Source: Candidatus Peregrinibacteria bacterium (lineage in GTDB: Bacteria > Patescibacteriota > Gracilibacteria > UBA1369 > UBA12463). From it: a DNA stretch of 14,753 bases. The stretch's first letter is position 1, and each line of letters opens with the position of its first letter. Shown here in pieces: positions 7,321-13,966 of this stretch. The notes beneath the pieces are model-generated. The model ran no database searches. It was not told where the DNA came from and saw nothing but the letters and a program-made list of their open reading frames with translations. Both the position numbers and the translations under genes were made by a program. The stretch spans positions 1 to 14,753 of the forward strand of contig JACRIA010000042.1 of NCBI GenBank assembly GCA_016215735.1. Reading direction: 5' to 3'.

Positions 7321-8127
7321 TCTATCCCAATCTACAATCGAAAGATTTTCAGGCCGCGCCAAAGGATTTATGTTGAGCTGGTGCAGAGTATTTTGTATTT
7401 CTGCTTTTGGCCTTTTAAGACTAGAGGTGAGCGTTGAAGCAAGGATTTTCCGTTTTTGATTGAATGCAGCACGTACGATTGAAAAAAATTTTTCCGTGTC
7501 GCATGAAACCGCGGGCGCGTTGTGCATATCGATTTTTAGAATCGCAGAATCAATTTTAGGAGAAGGATAAAAATGACTGGCAGGAATTGTCGCGATTATT
7601 TTTGGAATGCCAAAAACCTGCACTAAAATCGCGAGAAGATTCATGTGCGGCGGCTGTGCTGTGATTTTTTCAGCAACTTCTTTTTGAAGCATCAAAACAG
7701 CGAGTTTTGGCCGCAGAGACGGCGATTTTGCGAGCAGAAAATGCGTTAAAATAGGTGTTGTAATCGCGTAAGGAATATTTGCCACAAGCTTATACAGTTG
7801 ATTCGGCGGCGGGATATTGAGTACATCAGATTCAATAAAAGAAATATTTTTATATTCTGCAAGATTTTGTTTCGCGAGGCTGATCATTTGCCGATCTTTT
7901 TCAAAAACAAGAATACTGCCAGCGTGTCGCGCGAGCTCGGCAGTTAACACACCAAGACCGCAGCCAATTTCGAGAGCTACGTCAGCGGTTGTAAGATTCG
8001 CGGCAGTGATGATTTTATTTAATGTTCCGTGATTTACGAGAAAATTTTGGCTAAAGTGTTTTTTGGCTTTTGTTCCTTGCGATTTGAGAAAATTAATAAC
8101 TGTTTTTTTGTAAGCGAAATCAATCAT
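7291..8127 (-). CDS. rsmA: 16S rRNA adenine dimethyltransferase
   Basis: RsmA/KsgA transfers four methyl groups from S-adenosylmethionine to two adjacent adenines in the 3' terminal hairpin of 16S rRNA late in 30S assembly. 278 residues, normal for the family. Motifs numbered from this start: KKHFSQNFL (22-30), the SAM loop EIGCGLGVLT (53-62), the acidic ribose contact FEKD (75-78), the ESDVL segment (99-103), the catalytic NIPY (117-120), and FYPSPKIDS (186-194), followed by the RAAFNQKRK signature of the C-terminal domain. I chose ATG 8127 because the extension to 8133 uses TTG and adds only two residues. The gene overlaps the DUF167 gene by 8 bases and is the last in a - strand operon. Confidence 0.93.
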   Translation of the reverse strand: MIDFAYKKTVINFLKSQGTKAKKHFSQNFLVNHGTLNKIITAANLTTADVALEIGCGLGVLTAELARHAGSILVFEKDRQMISLAKQNLAEYKNISFIESDVLNIPPPNQLYKLVANIPYAITTPILTHFLLAKSPSLRPKLAVLMLQKEVAEKITAQPPHMNLLAILVQVFGIPKIIATIPASHFYPSPKIDSAILKIDMHNAPAVSCDTEKFFSIVRAAFNQKRKILASTLTSSLKRPKAEIQNTLHQLNINPLARPENLSIVDWDRLVNISSNSF

Positions 8128-8356
8128 AAACAATTTTTATCAGTTTAAGAGGGTTGTTTGCGCCTCGTTCAATTGAAATTCTTTGAGGCGCGACATGGAA
8201 ATGCGATGCGAGAAATTTTATCAGCGCGGCATTGGCTTTTCCTTTTTCCGGCGGAGCTGCAATTGAGATTTTTAACGTTCCATTAGAAAGTTTGCCTTTT
8301 AATGCGGTTTTTTGAGCACCAGCAGAAATTTTTATATTCAAGTAAACTGGTTTCAT
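8120..8356 (-). CDS. DUF167 (YggU-like) protein
   Basis: 78 residues. The family hallmark is APPEKGKANAALIKFLA in the middle, followed by the short basic tail (ISIERGANNPLKLIKI). Members are small alpha/beta proteins of unknown function; the whole domain is present. The ATG overlaps the stop of the ATPase gene as ATGA, and its own stop overlaps the start of rsmA, so it is translated as part of the trmD-ATPase-rsmA operon. It may be involved in RNA or ribosome-related work by association, but this rests only on context. Confidence 0.85.
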   Translation of the reverse strand: MKPVYLNIKISAGAQKTALKGKLSNGTLKISIAAPPEKGKANAALIKFLASHFHVAPQRISIERGANNPLKLIKIVYD

Positions 8357-11064
8357 ATCAATGAACGGTGCGTTATAAATTTTCTGATTTCTTCAGCAAA
8401 AAGTATTCCGAATGATAGTGCAGTCGCCATGCCCCATTCCATAATCGTTAGGTGCGTTGTTCCGATGTATCCCTGCATAACAGGAATTTCAACGAGCGCG
8501 ATTACGAGCAAAAGTGAGCTTAAAGCCGCTAATGTGAGGGCTTTGTTTGAAAAGAAATTAATTTTGAATATTGAAGTTTTTTCGCTTCTGGCATTGTATG
8601 AATGAACAATTTGAGTAAATACCATAATTACAAATGTGATTGTCACAGCCTTTAAACTGTTATCCCAGCCGTATTTATATAGCATCGAAAAATATCCCGC
8701 GAGTGATACGCCGCCGATAATAAGCCCCAAATAAAAACATCTGATTATATATTTTGTGTTTAAGATTTTTTCGAAATATCTGCGCGGCGGCAGGCTCATT
8801 ATCCCTTTTTCAGTGGGTTCTATGCCGAGCGCGAGAGCAGGGAATACGTCTGTGCCGAGATTTATTATGAGAATAAGGACTGCTGTAAGCGGTTGGGGAA
8901 TAGTGAACATTATTGCTGTAAAAATCACAACAAGTTCGCCAATATTCGATGAAACAATATATATAAGGAATTTTTTGATGTTTGAATAAATCGTTCTGCC
9001 TTCCTCAATCGCGTGTATGATTGTCGAAATGCTGTCGTCCGCCAGAACCATATTCGCGGCTTCTTTACTCACATCAGTTCCGCTTCCCATTGAAATGCCA
9101 ATATCGGCTTTCTTAAGCGCTGGAGCGTCATTTACGCCGTCGCCTGTGACAGCTACAACTTCATTGAGTTCTTTGAATAATCTTGCGAGGCGCAGTTTAT
9201 CTTCTGGACTCACGCGAGCGAAAATAATCTGTTCATGCTTATTTTCCAAATGTTTTTTGAGCTCGTTGTCACTTAAGTTTTTCAAATCTTCTCCCGTGAG
9301 TATTTTGTATTTATTTTTTTCAACAAGTCCTATTGCTTCAGCTATCGCGCCTGCCGTAAGGCCGTGGTCGCCGGTTACTATATATATGTTAATGCCTGCT
9401 TTTTTCGCCAGAGCGATAGATTGTTTGACGTCTTTTCTCGGCGGATCAATTATGCCGATCAAACCAACAAAAATCAGATCTTTTTCGATTTCTTCCTTGT
9501 CGTATTTTTCGGGGATTTCTTTTATTTCTTTATACGCCACTGCTATCACGCGAAGCGCCCTGGAAGCCATTTCTTCGTTTCTTTTCATGATTTGTTTTTT
9601 TGTGTTTTCGTCTAGGAGAATTTCACGTTCGTTCGCATAAATTCGGTTGCAGAGATTTATAATTCCGTCCGGCGCGCCTTTTGTGTACGCGTAAATTTTA
9701 TTGTTTGCCTCGCTTTTTGTGATAACAGTCATTCTTTTTCGGCATCCGTCAAAAGTCAATTCATGGATTTTCGAGTGCAATTTTTCGATTTCTTCAATAT
9801 CTAGCCCCAGCTTTTTTGTGAGAGTGAGAAGCGCGCCTTCAGTTGGATCGCCGATAATCTGCCACTGCGAAAGGGGACGGTCGCCTGCGGTAACCGTCCC
9901 CGGTTTCACGAGTTTTGCGTTATTGCAAATCGCGCTTATTGCCGCTATTTGTTTGAGGCCGTGAATAACATTTTTTTCCTTCATTTCAAAACTCATCGGA
10001 ATTATTGTTTTGTCCGGCATTCTGATGTTTATGCTTCCGATTGGTTCGTAGCCAGAGCCGTCTATAAAAGCGTCATATTTGTCAAAAAATATTTCCTTCG
10101 CGGTCATTTCGTTTTTCGTGAGAGTGCCTGTTTTATCGCTTAAAATAACGGTTGTTGAGCCAAGAGTTTCTACGGATGTGAGTTGGCGGATAATTGCTTT
10201 TTTCTTCACAAGACGCTGGACACCAAGAGCAAGACAAATTGTAATCACAGCAGGCAGGCCTTCCGGCACAGCCGCAACAGCAACCGATATCGCGAATATT
10301 AAAGTGTGTATAAGCGGCTGATTTTTGATCAATATGTTTACAACAAGAAGTATCACAACTATTGCCAGCGCGATTTTTCCGACAAATGCTCCGATACTCG
10401 CGATTTCTTTTTCAAGCGGGCTTTTTTCTTTTTTCGTTTCGGTTGTGAGCCGCGCTATATTGCCGAATTTTGTTGACATGCCAATGGTTGTCACGACTAC
10501 TTTTGCGCTTCCGTGAGCCACAATCGTGCCCATCAAAACATTATTAGCGCTTGAAACAGATTCGGATTTATCAACAGGCATTGATTCGCCTGTGATAACT
10601 GCTTCCTGCGTTTGAAATTCGTTTGAATGAAAAATTATTCCGTCCGCGCCGATTGAATCGCCTTCGCATAAAATTAAAATATCTCCCGGGACCAAATATT
10701 TATTTTCGATTAATTCTTCTTTGTTGTTTCGAATAACGCGCGCCATTGGAGACAGCATTTTTTTCAATGCTTCAACCGCTTTCTCGGCTTTATATTTCTG
10801 CGTGAATCCTATAAAAGCGTTTAACAATAAAATAAATGTGATTATCGCGCCGTCCACGTTTTCACCGACAAAAATCGAAATTCCAGCCGCGATAATAAGG
10901 ATTATCACCATTAAATCCTTGAATTCATCGAGAAATTGCAGGATAAGCGGTCTTTTCTTTGCAGGCACAAGCTCATTTAAGCCGTGTTTTTCAAGGAGTT
11001 CCTTAATTTCCGCATCAGTAAGGCCTGTCTCGCGCGTTTGATATTCGTTGAAAATGGACTGCAT
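8353..11064 (-). CDS. P-type cation ATPase, Ca2+ (P2A) type
   Basis: 903 residues, a full-length membrane pump exporting Ca2+ at the cost of ATP. Seen in order: N-terminal cation-ATPase domain (1-50), membrane pair (51-90), actuator loop TGES (158-161), M3-M4 with VAAVPEGLPAV (264-273), phosphorylated Asp310 in DKTGTLT, KGAPD (462-466), DPPR (540-543), TGDHGLTAGA (564-573), GDGVNDAP (641-648), and six C-terminal helices. Ion-site residues match sarcoplasmic Ca2+ pumps: Glu268 in M4, Asn707 and Glu710 in M5 (SNIGEL), and Asn735, Thr738 and Asp739 in M6 (NLGTD). The position matching the M8 glutamate seems to be Gln818, so two-ion transport is doubtful. Residues 388-397 of the nucleotide-binding domain are encoded by a palindrome that looks inserted. 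It lies 4 bp after trmD. Confidence 0.93.
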   Translation of the reverse strand: MQSIFNEYQTRETGLTDAEIKELLEKHGLNELVPAKKRPLILQFLDEFKDLMVIILIIAAGISIFVGENVDGAIITFILLLNAFIGFTQKYKAEKAVEALKKMLSPMARVIRNNKEELIENKYLVPGDILILCEGDSIGADGIIFHSNEFQTQEAVITGESMPVDKSESVSSANNVLMGTIVAHGSAKVVVTTIGMSTKFGNIARLTTETKKEKSPLEKEIASIGAFVGKIALAIVVILLVVNILIKNQPLIHTLIFAISVAVAAVPEGLPAVITICLALGVQRLVKKKAIIRQLTSVETLGSTTVILSDKTGTLTKNEMTAKEIFFDKYDAFIDGSGYEPIGSINIRMPDKTIIPMSFEMKEKNVIHGLKQIAAISAICNNAKLVKPGTVTAGDRPLSQWQIIGDPTEGALLTLTKKLGLDIEEIEKLHSKIHELTFDGCRKRMTVITKSEANNKIYAYTKGAPDGIINLCNRIYANEREILLDENTKKQIMKRNEEMASRALRVIAVAYKEIKEIPEKYDKEEIEKDLIFVGLIGIIDPPRKDVKQSIALAKKAGINIYIVTGDHGLTAGAIAEAIGLVEKNKYKILTGEDLKNLSDNELKKHLENKHEQIIFARVSPEDKLRLARLFKELNEVVAVTGDGVNDAPALKKADIGISMGSGTDVSKEAANMVLADDSISTIIHAIEEGRTIYSNIKKFLIYIVSSNIGELVVIFTAIMFTIPQPLTAVLILIINLGTDVFPALALGIEPTEKGIMSLPPRRYFEKILNTKYIIRCFYLGLIIGGVSLAGYFSMLYKYGWDNSLKAVTITFVIMVFTQIVHSYNARSEKTSIFKINFFSNKALTLAALSSLLLVIALVEIPVMQGYIGTTHLTIMEWGMATALSFGILFAEEIRKFITHRSLI
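9873..9901. repeat. Perfect palindrome inside the ATPase gene
   Basis: GGGGACGGT (9873-9881) and ACCGTCCCC (9893-9901) form a perfect 9-bp stem around an 11-base loop that itself contains CGCC-TGC-GGT. It encodes PGTVTAGDRPL-like residues in the pump. The high GC content and symmetry are unlike the surrounding gene, and related pumps seem to lack this segment. It resembles a mobile or repeated palindromic unit that kept the frame. Confidence 0.65.
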
Positions 11065-11068
11065 AACG

Positions 11069-11713
11069 CTATTTTACACGTTTTTTCCGCCACTCTGAAA
11101 TGTTTTTGTGGTGTCCGCTTTGGAGAACAGGCGGTACTTTGAGGTTTTTGAAAATAGGCGGGCGGGTATATTGCGGATATTCCTTTTTCCCTTTAAGGGA
11201 TTCTGAAAAAGATTCTTCGTGAAGAGATTTTTCTTTGCCAAGCACAGCCGGGACAAAACGAGAAACAGCGTCAAGAATAACCATTGCTGGAATTTCGCCG
11301 CCGGTAAGCACATATTCGCCGATTGAAATTTCTTCATCAACGCAAAGCTTTTTTACGCGTTCATCAACGCCTTCATATCTGCCGCAGATTAAAATTAAAC
11401 CTTTTTTGCGCGCCAGTTGGCGCGCAGTGTTATGCGAAAAAACCTTGCCAGCAGCTGCGAGTAGAATCACAGGGCCTTTATTGAATTTTTTGACATAGCG
11501 AACTGCGTCGTAAATCGGCTGCGGCGTCATTACCATTCCAGGACCGCCGCCGTACGGAGTATCATCGACTTTTTTATGCTTATCTTTGCTGAATTTGCGG
11601 ATGTCGTGCACAACGATTTTTATGAGCCCGCGAGCTTTTGCGCGTTTTATCATACTTTCATTAAAGTAAGAGTCAAAAGCTCCGGGAAAAATTGTTAAAA
11701 TGTCGAATCTCAT
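11069..11713 (-). CDS. trmD: tRNA (guanine37-N1)-methyltransferase
   Basis: SPOUT enzyme that makes m1G37 next to the anticodon and so prevents +1 frameshifts. 214 residues. Motifs: MRFDILTIFPG (1-11), HKKVDDTPYGGGPGM (46-60), ICGRYEGVDERV (109-120), the trefoil-knot SAM loops IGEYVLTGGE (131-140), SRFVPAVLG (151-159) with Arg152, PQYTRP (180-185), and VPPVLQSGHH (193-202). It ends shortly after the last, so most of the C-terminal tail of the roughly 250-residue enterobacterial enzymes is absent. By my alignment, the residue matching catalytic Asp169 of E. coli is Glu167 (HEESFSESL). No Shine-Dalgarno. First gene of a - strand operon with the ATPase, DUF167 and rsmA; 38 bases separate it from the upstream cysteine-rich gene, so it may also be read from there. 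Confidence 0.94.
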   Translation of the reverse strand: MRFDILTIFPGAFDSYFNESMIKRAKARGLIKIVVHDIRKFSKDKHKKVDDTPYGGGPGMVMTPQPIYDAVRYVKKFNKGPVILLAAAGKVFSHNTARQLARKKGLILICGRYEGVDERVKKLCVDEEISIGEYVLTGGEIPAMVILDAVSRFVPAVLGKEKSLHEESFSESLKGKKEYPQYTRPPIFKNLKVPPVLQSGHHKNISEWRKKRVK

Positions 11714-11751
11714 AAAATAAGTTAATAATTTGTAAATAGAGAACCGGTCCC

Positions 11752-12678
11752 TTAGGCGTGAATTAATTCGTATAAATCCTTAACCCCGGCCTCTGCCAGC
11801 TCTTTTTTGTACTGCGCAGTTTTCTTTTTGTATTCCGCGGGTTCATATTGTTTGTTTAAGATGTGATATTCCTTGTTTTTGTTATAAACACAGCCAAAAC
11901 AGTGTTTTGAATCCCATAAATTTACGCACCATTCGCAGTCTGACAAATAGTCGCACCAATAAATATGTTTGCAATCAAATAAATATCCGCAAAAACAGCA
12001 ATCGTAACATTGTTCCAGCGTATTACCGATTGGACCACAATCAACGCAATCTTTACAGCCTTTTTCGAGCACTGTGTCGGTTATATAAAGACAATCTTCG
12101 CATCCATTTGAATCAAAAATGTAGTAGCAATTTTTGCTATTCATCACATAATCGCCGAAACAATTTTCAGTTCTATTTTGATGCATATAAACGCGCGGAT
12201 GTTTAAATTTTAAAGCGTTGAATTCCTTTTCAATTTTTGCAGCAGGCCATTTTTTTATCTCGCTAATGCGATTTTTGTATTCTTCAGCCGTATATTTTTC
12301 ATTAAAAATGTAGTATTGCGCGTGCGAGAGATTTACGCATCCAAAACAGTTATTTAAGGATTTGCCGTAATAACAATATTCAGAGTCCGTACAGCTTTCG
12401 CACCATTCAAGATGATTTGAGTTATAACAGCGTACGGAGTCCGTGCAGTTGTAGCATAAATTGCATTGATCGCAAAACATCAAATCCGAACAATCAACAT
12501 TTTGGCGAGAATAATAACAATAAAAGCAATTTTCCAGATTTGAACTATTAAAACAGAGATAGGAATTTTTTGAAACAACGATAATGTCGCCGTATTCGCA
12601 GTTTGTGCTTTGCCGAGTCCAATTATGAACTTGCGGTAGAGACCAGTAGAGTTTTTGGAAATCTTTGATAAAACCCAT
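11752..12678 (-). CDS. Cysteine-rich repeat protein of unknown function
   Basis: 308 residues with 32 cysteines, over 10 percent. Cysteines occur mainly as CxxC or as single Cys after Asn, Asp or Glu, spaced about 9-12 residues, as expected of a short-repeat solenoid that may bind metal. The protein consists of two similar halves: residues 27-136 and 173-286, each ending in the same module, CFGCVNLSHAQYYIFNEKY at 111 and CFGCVYNKNKEYHILNKQY at 260, followed by a charged helix beginning AEEYK or AEYKK. Similar proteins in CPR genomes are often annotated as CaiB/BaiF family, but no CoA-transferase motif is visible. No signal peptide or membrane helix, so cytoplasmic cysteines, perhaps with zinc or iron-sulphur, are likelier than disulphides. 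The ATG at 12678 lies 6 bases past a GATAAT element, suggesting a nearly leaderless mRNA. Confidence 0.8.
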   Translation of the reverse strand: MGFIKDFQKLYWSLPQVHNWTRQSTNCEYGDIIVVSKNSYLCFNSSNLENCFYCYYSRQNVDCSDLMFCDQCNLCYNCTDSVRCYNSNHLEWCESCTDSEYCYYGKSLNNCFGCVNLSHAQYYIFNEKYTAEEYKNRISEIKKWPAAKIEKEFNALKFKHPRVYMHQNRTENCFGDYVMNSKNCYYIFDSNGCEDCLYITDTVLEKGCKDCVDCGPIGNTLEQCYDCCFCGYLFDCKHIYWCDYLSDCEWCVNLWDSKHCFGCVYNKNKEYHILNKQYEPAEYKKKTAQYKKELAEAGVKDLYELIHA

Positions 12679-12725
12679 ATTGATATTATCTTAATGGATG
12701 TTTTGTATTAGCTGGAAATTTACTC

Positions 12726-12754
12726 TTGACAAAACAAAACAGCTTTGCTTTAAT
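12726..12754 (+). promoter_or_regulatory. Promoter of the first small paralogue
   Basis: TTGACA (12726-12731), exactly 17 bp, then TTTAAT (12749-12754) preceded by TGC, an extended -10. This is the strongest + strand promoter in the window. The predicted start is near 12761, about 22 bases before the ATG at 12783, and it rules out the upstream TTG and ATG as starts. Confidence 0.8.
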
Positions 12755-12782
12755 GATAACCTATAATTTAACCATAAAATTT

Positions 12783-13004
12783 ATGCCAACAGTAGGGGAA
12801 ATTATTAACGAAGAAGTTGAAGGGCGAGTAGTGGATACGGGCGTTGTTGCTAAGTTTGTTGTTTTAACATTGAAAAACAACAACACAATTCCAAACAACA
12901 ACGACGGAGTATCTTCTCTGGATGAGCTCTGCGAGATAAAAGAAGAAGAAGTAGAAGCAGTCAGAAAGATTGTTCGCGAGACAGTGGTAACGTGTGGTGG
13001 TTAA
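12783..13004 (+). CDS. Small unknown protein, first of a tandem paralogous pair
   Basis: 73 residues from the ATG at 12783 (MPTVGEIINEEVEGRVV). Longer forms starting at 12726 or 12753 would put the start in the promoter. No recognised family, no membrane helix or signal peptide. It is acidic, with an Asn-rich middle (KNNNTIPNNND, 31-41) and a C-terminal amphipathic helix (KEEEVEAVRKIVRETVV). The C-terminal 27 residues align with those of the next gene (SLxDL, KE, VE, R, IVR, T in order) and the N-terminal third matches more weakly. The two genes also share promoter and leader motifs, so they look like an old tandem duplication. There are two cysteines (SLDELCEI, TVVTCGG). Function unknown. 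Confidence 0.65.
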   Translation: MPTVGEIINEEVEGRVVDTGVVAKFVVLTLKNNNTIPNNNDGVSSLDELCEIKEEEVEAVRKIVRETVVTCGG

Positions 13005-13038
13005 GCATATTTAGACTCTTTTTATGGTTGAAACCACC
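12996..13038 (+). other. Inverted repeat after the first small gene
   Basis: GGTGGTT (12996-13002, overlapping the stop codon) is complementary to AACCACC (13032-13038), with a 29-base loop. No U-tract follows, so it is weak as a terminator; it may be a 3' end structure or chance. Confidence 0.3.
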
Positions 13039-13066
13039 TCAAAAATAATAGATATTATTACAGTTT

Positions 13067-13075
13067 TGCTTTAAT
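13067..13075 (+). promoter_or_regulatory. Extended -10 promoter of the second small paralogue
   Basis: TGC then TTTAAT (13070-13075) inside a TTTTGCTTTAAT block nearly identical to that of the first small gene. No good -35 is visible 16-18 bp upstream. The predicted start is about 13082, a leader of some 24 bases. The leader keeps the AATTTAAC element and the A/T-rich run into the ATG seen in the first gene. Confidence 0.6.
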
Positions 13076-13105
13076 AGAGCCCAATACAATTTAACAAAAT
13101 TTTTT

Positions 13106-13366
13106 ATGGGGACATCGTTAACATTGAGAGAAGTTTTCGCGGAAGAGTTAAAGGAACATCCCTCAATAGAATCTACTGTAATGCGAGAGGTAATAGCTAT
13201 ACTGAATGAGCCTATGAATCAAGGTTTAATGAGTTTTCCGGGAGAAAATCCCTTGTCGTTATCGGATCTTGGTCGTGAAGTTGCGAAAGAAAATGTTGAG
13301 AGAATAAGAGAAATAGTACGAAAAACTATTACAGATGTAACGAATCGTGTTTATCCTTGTCCATAA
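13106..13366 (+). CDS. Small unknown protein, second of a tandem paralogous pair
   Basis: 86 residues (MGTSLTLREVFAEELKEH...). No recognised domain, signal or membrane segment. Probable distant paralogue of the upstream gene: SLSDLGREVAKENVERIREIVRKTI matches its C-terminal helix region with one gap, and LREVFAEEL matches the N-terminal GEIINEEV. It differs in the middle, where NEPMNQGLMSFPGENP replaces the Asn-rich stretch, and ends in NRVYPCP. It has its own promoter and no Shine-Dalgarno. The conserved part is an amphipathic helix with repeated I/V-R spacing, consistent with a helical bundle or dimer, but no function can be assigned. Confidence 0.65.
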   Translation: MGTSLTLREVFAEELKEHPSIESTVMREVIAILNEPMNQGLMSFPGENPLSLSDLGREVAKENVERIREIVRKTITDVTNRVYPCP

Positions 13367-13424
13367 ACGAATAACATTTAACTTAATTAAAAGCCGGTTT
13401 TTAGTGCTTTAATTAGCGGAATTC

Positions 13425-13461
13425 AAAAAAAGCAGGGGTGTTTTTTATCACCGCCTGCTTT
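13425..13461 (-). terminator. Rho-independent terminator of the RRM gene
   Basis: Arms at 13429-13440 and 13449-13461 pair over 12 bp with one bulged G and an eight-base loop. Read on the - strand the stem is followed by an uninterrupted T run extending from its own last bases (complement of the A run at 13425-13431). It lies downstream of the RRM gene and its 3' repeats. The + strand also gives a short T-rich tail, so it may be weakly bidirectional and stop transcripts of the small genes. Confidence 0.75.
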
Positions 13462-13483
13462 AATTTGTGATTGATTCAGAGCG

Positions 13484-13633
13484 GTGTCCGTCTTAACTTC
13501 GTTGCTGCTTGCGCAGAACGGCGGACGGTTTGTTCATAACGCCTATGTCCCGCCTGTTTGTGTCGCTTCGCGACAGCTTGTTTATAGCGCCTGTGTTCAG
13601 CTTCGCTGAACGGCGTGAAGGCGGGACGGCGTG
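13484..13633. repeat. Outer double-hairpin repeat (copy C) with nested copy B
   Basis: First stem GTCCGTC/GGCGGAC (13486-13492 with 13520-13526, one GT wobble). Linker GTTTGTTCATAACGCCTAT. Second stem GTCCCGCC/GGCGGGAC (13547-13554 with 13620-13627), then GGCGTG ending at 13633, next to the RRM stop codon. The loop of the second stem contains a whole second copy of the element. The first loop also has its own hairpin (GTTGCTGC/GCAGAAC with one bulge). Confidence 0.7.
13557..13617. repeat. Inner double-hairpin repeat (copy B)
   Basis: First stem TGTCGC-TTC-GCGACA (13561-13575), linker AGCTTGTTTATAGCGCCTGT, second stem GTTCAGC-TTC-GCTGAAC (13595-13611), trailer GGCGTG. Same layout and linker as the copy at 13987-14050, but both stem sequences differ while remaining perfectly paired. 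Confidence 0.75.
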
Positions 13634-13966
13634 TTATCTGCTGAATCTGCGTCCTCCGCCACCAAAACCGCCTCTGCTACCGCCTCCGCCGCCGAAATCT
13701 CTGCGTGGAGGGCGTTCTGTCATTGGGCGTGCTTCGTTGACTACGAGGCTGCGGCCATCGAGTTCTTTTCCGTTGAACATTTCGATAGCTTTTGCGGCGT
13801 CGTCATCGTTTTCGAATTCAACGAATCCGAAGCCTTTTGATCTTCCGGACATTCTGTCCATGATGATCGTGGCTGATGTAACAGCGCCGGCAGTAGCGAA
13901 ATGATTCTTCAAAGAATCATCAGTCGTGTTGTAGGATAAACTTCCTACGTACAATTTTTTTGCCAT
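13634..13966 (-). CDS. RRM glycine-rich RNA-binding protein
   Basis: 110 residues: one RNA recognition motif followed by a glycine/arginine-rich tail. RNP2 is LYVGSL (5-10) and RNP1 is KGFGFVEF (44-51), with the usual aromatic residues Tyr6, Phe46 and Phe48 that stack on RNA. The tail (88-110) has RGG-like repeats. Such proteins are small cytoplasmic single-stranded RNA binders, in cyanobacteria often cold-induced; that role is by analogy. The gene stands alone with its own promoter, a leader of about 180 bases that can fold in alternative ways, a double-hairpin repeat in the leader, further repeats directly after the stop, and a terminator. No Shine-Dalgarno before the ATG. Confidence 0.93.
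   Translation of the reverse strand: MAKKLYVGSLSYNTTDDSLKNHFATAGAVTSATIIMDRMSGRSKGFGFVEFENDDDAAKAIEMFNGKELDGRSLVVNEARPMTERPPRRDFGGGGGSRGGFGGGGRRFSR

Larger units (their letters stand above)
13367..13633. other. Gene-free region: hairpins, terminator and nested repeats
   Basis: No credible gene. It holds an imperfect hairpin at 13384-13414 (TAATTAAA arms, one bulge) that includes another TGCTTTAAT, the terminator at 13429-13461, and the nested double-hairpin repeats from 13484 to 13633, which end exactly at the stop codon of the RRM gene. Confidence 0.6.

Noticed and set aside
8128..8133. TTG start of rsmA, two residues longer
   Set aside because: A TTG with no ribosome-binding site adds nothing conserved; the ATG at 8127 is preferred.
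9017..9640. 207-codon + strand ORF
   Set aside because: Shadow of the ATPase gene, which has all P-type motifs on the - strand; low-complexity Ser/Phe translation.
11752..12678. CaiB/BaiF CoA-transferase
   Set aside because: No CoA-transferase motif or fold signature; the protein is a cysteine-rich repeat.
12726..12782. Earlier starts (TTG 12726, ATG 12753) for the first small gene
   Set aside because: They lie within the promoter, upstream of the predicted transcription start.
13405..13413. A + strand promoter at a fourth TGCTTTAAT
   Set aside because: No -35 and no gene downstream on +; the motif forms one arm of a hairpin, so it is only noted.
13509..13904. 131-codon + strand ORF
   Set aside because: Antisense of the RRM gene and repeats, with a proline run produced by the glycine-rich codons.
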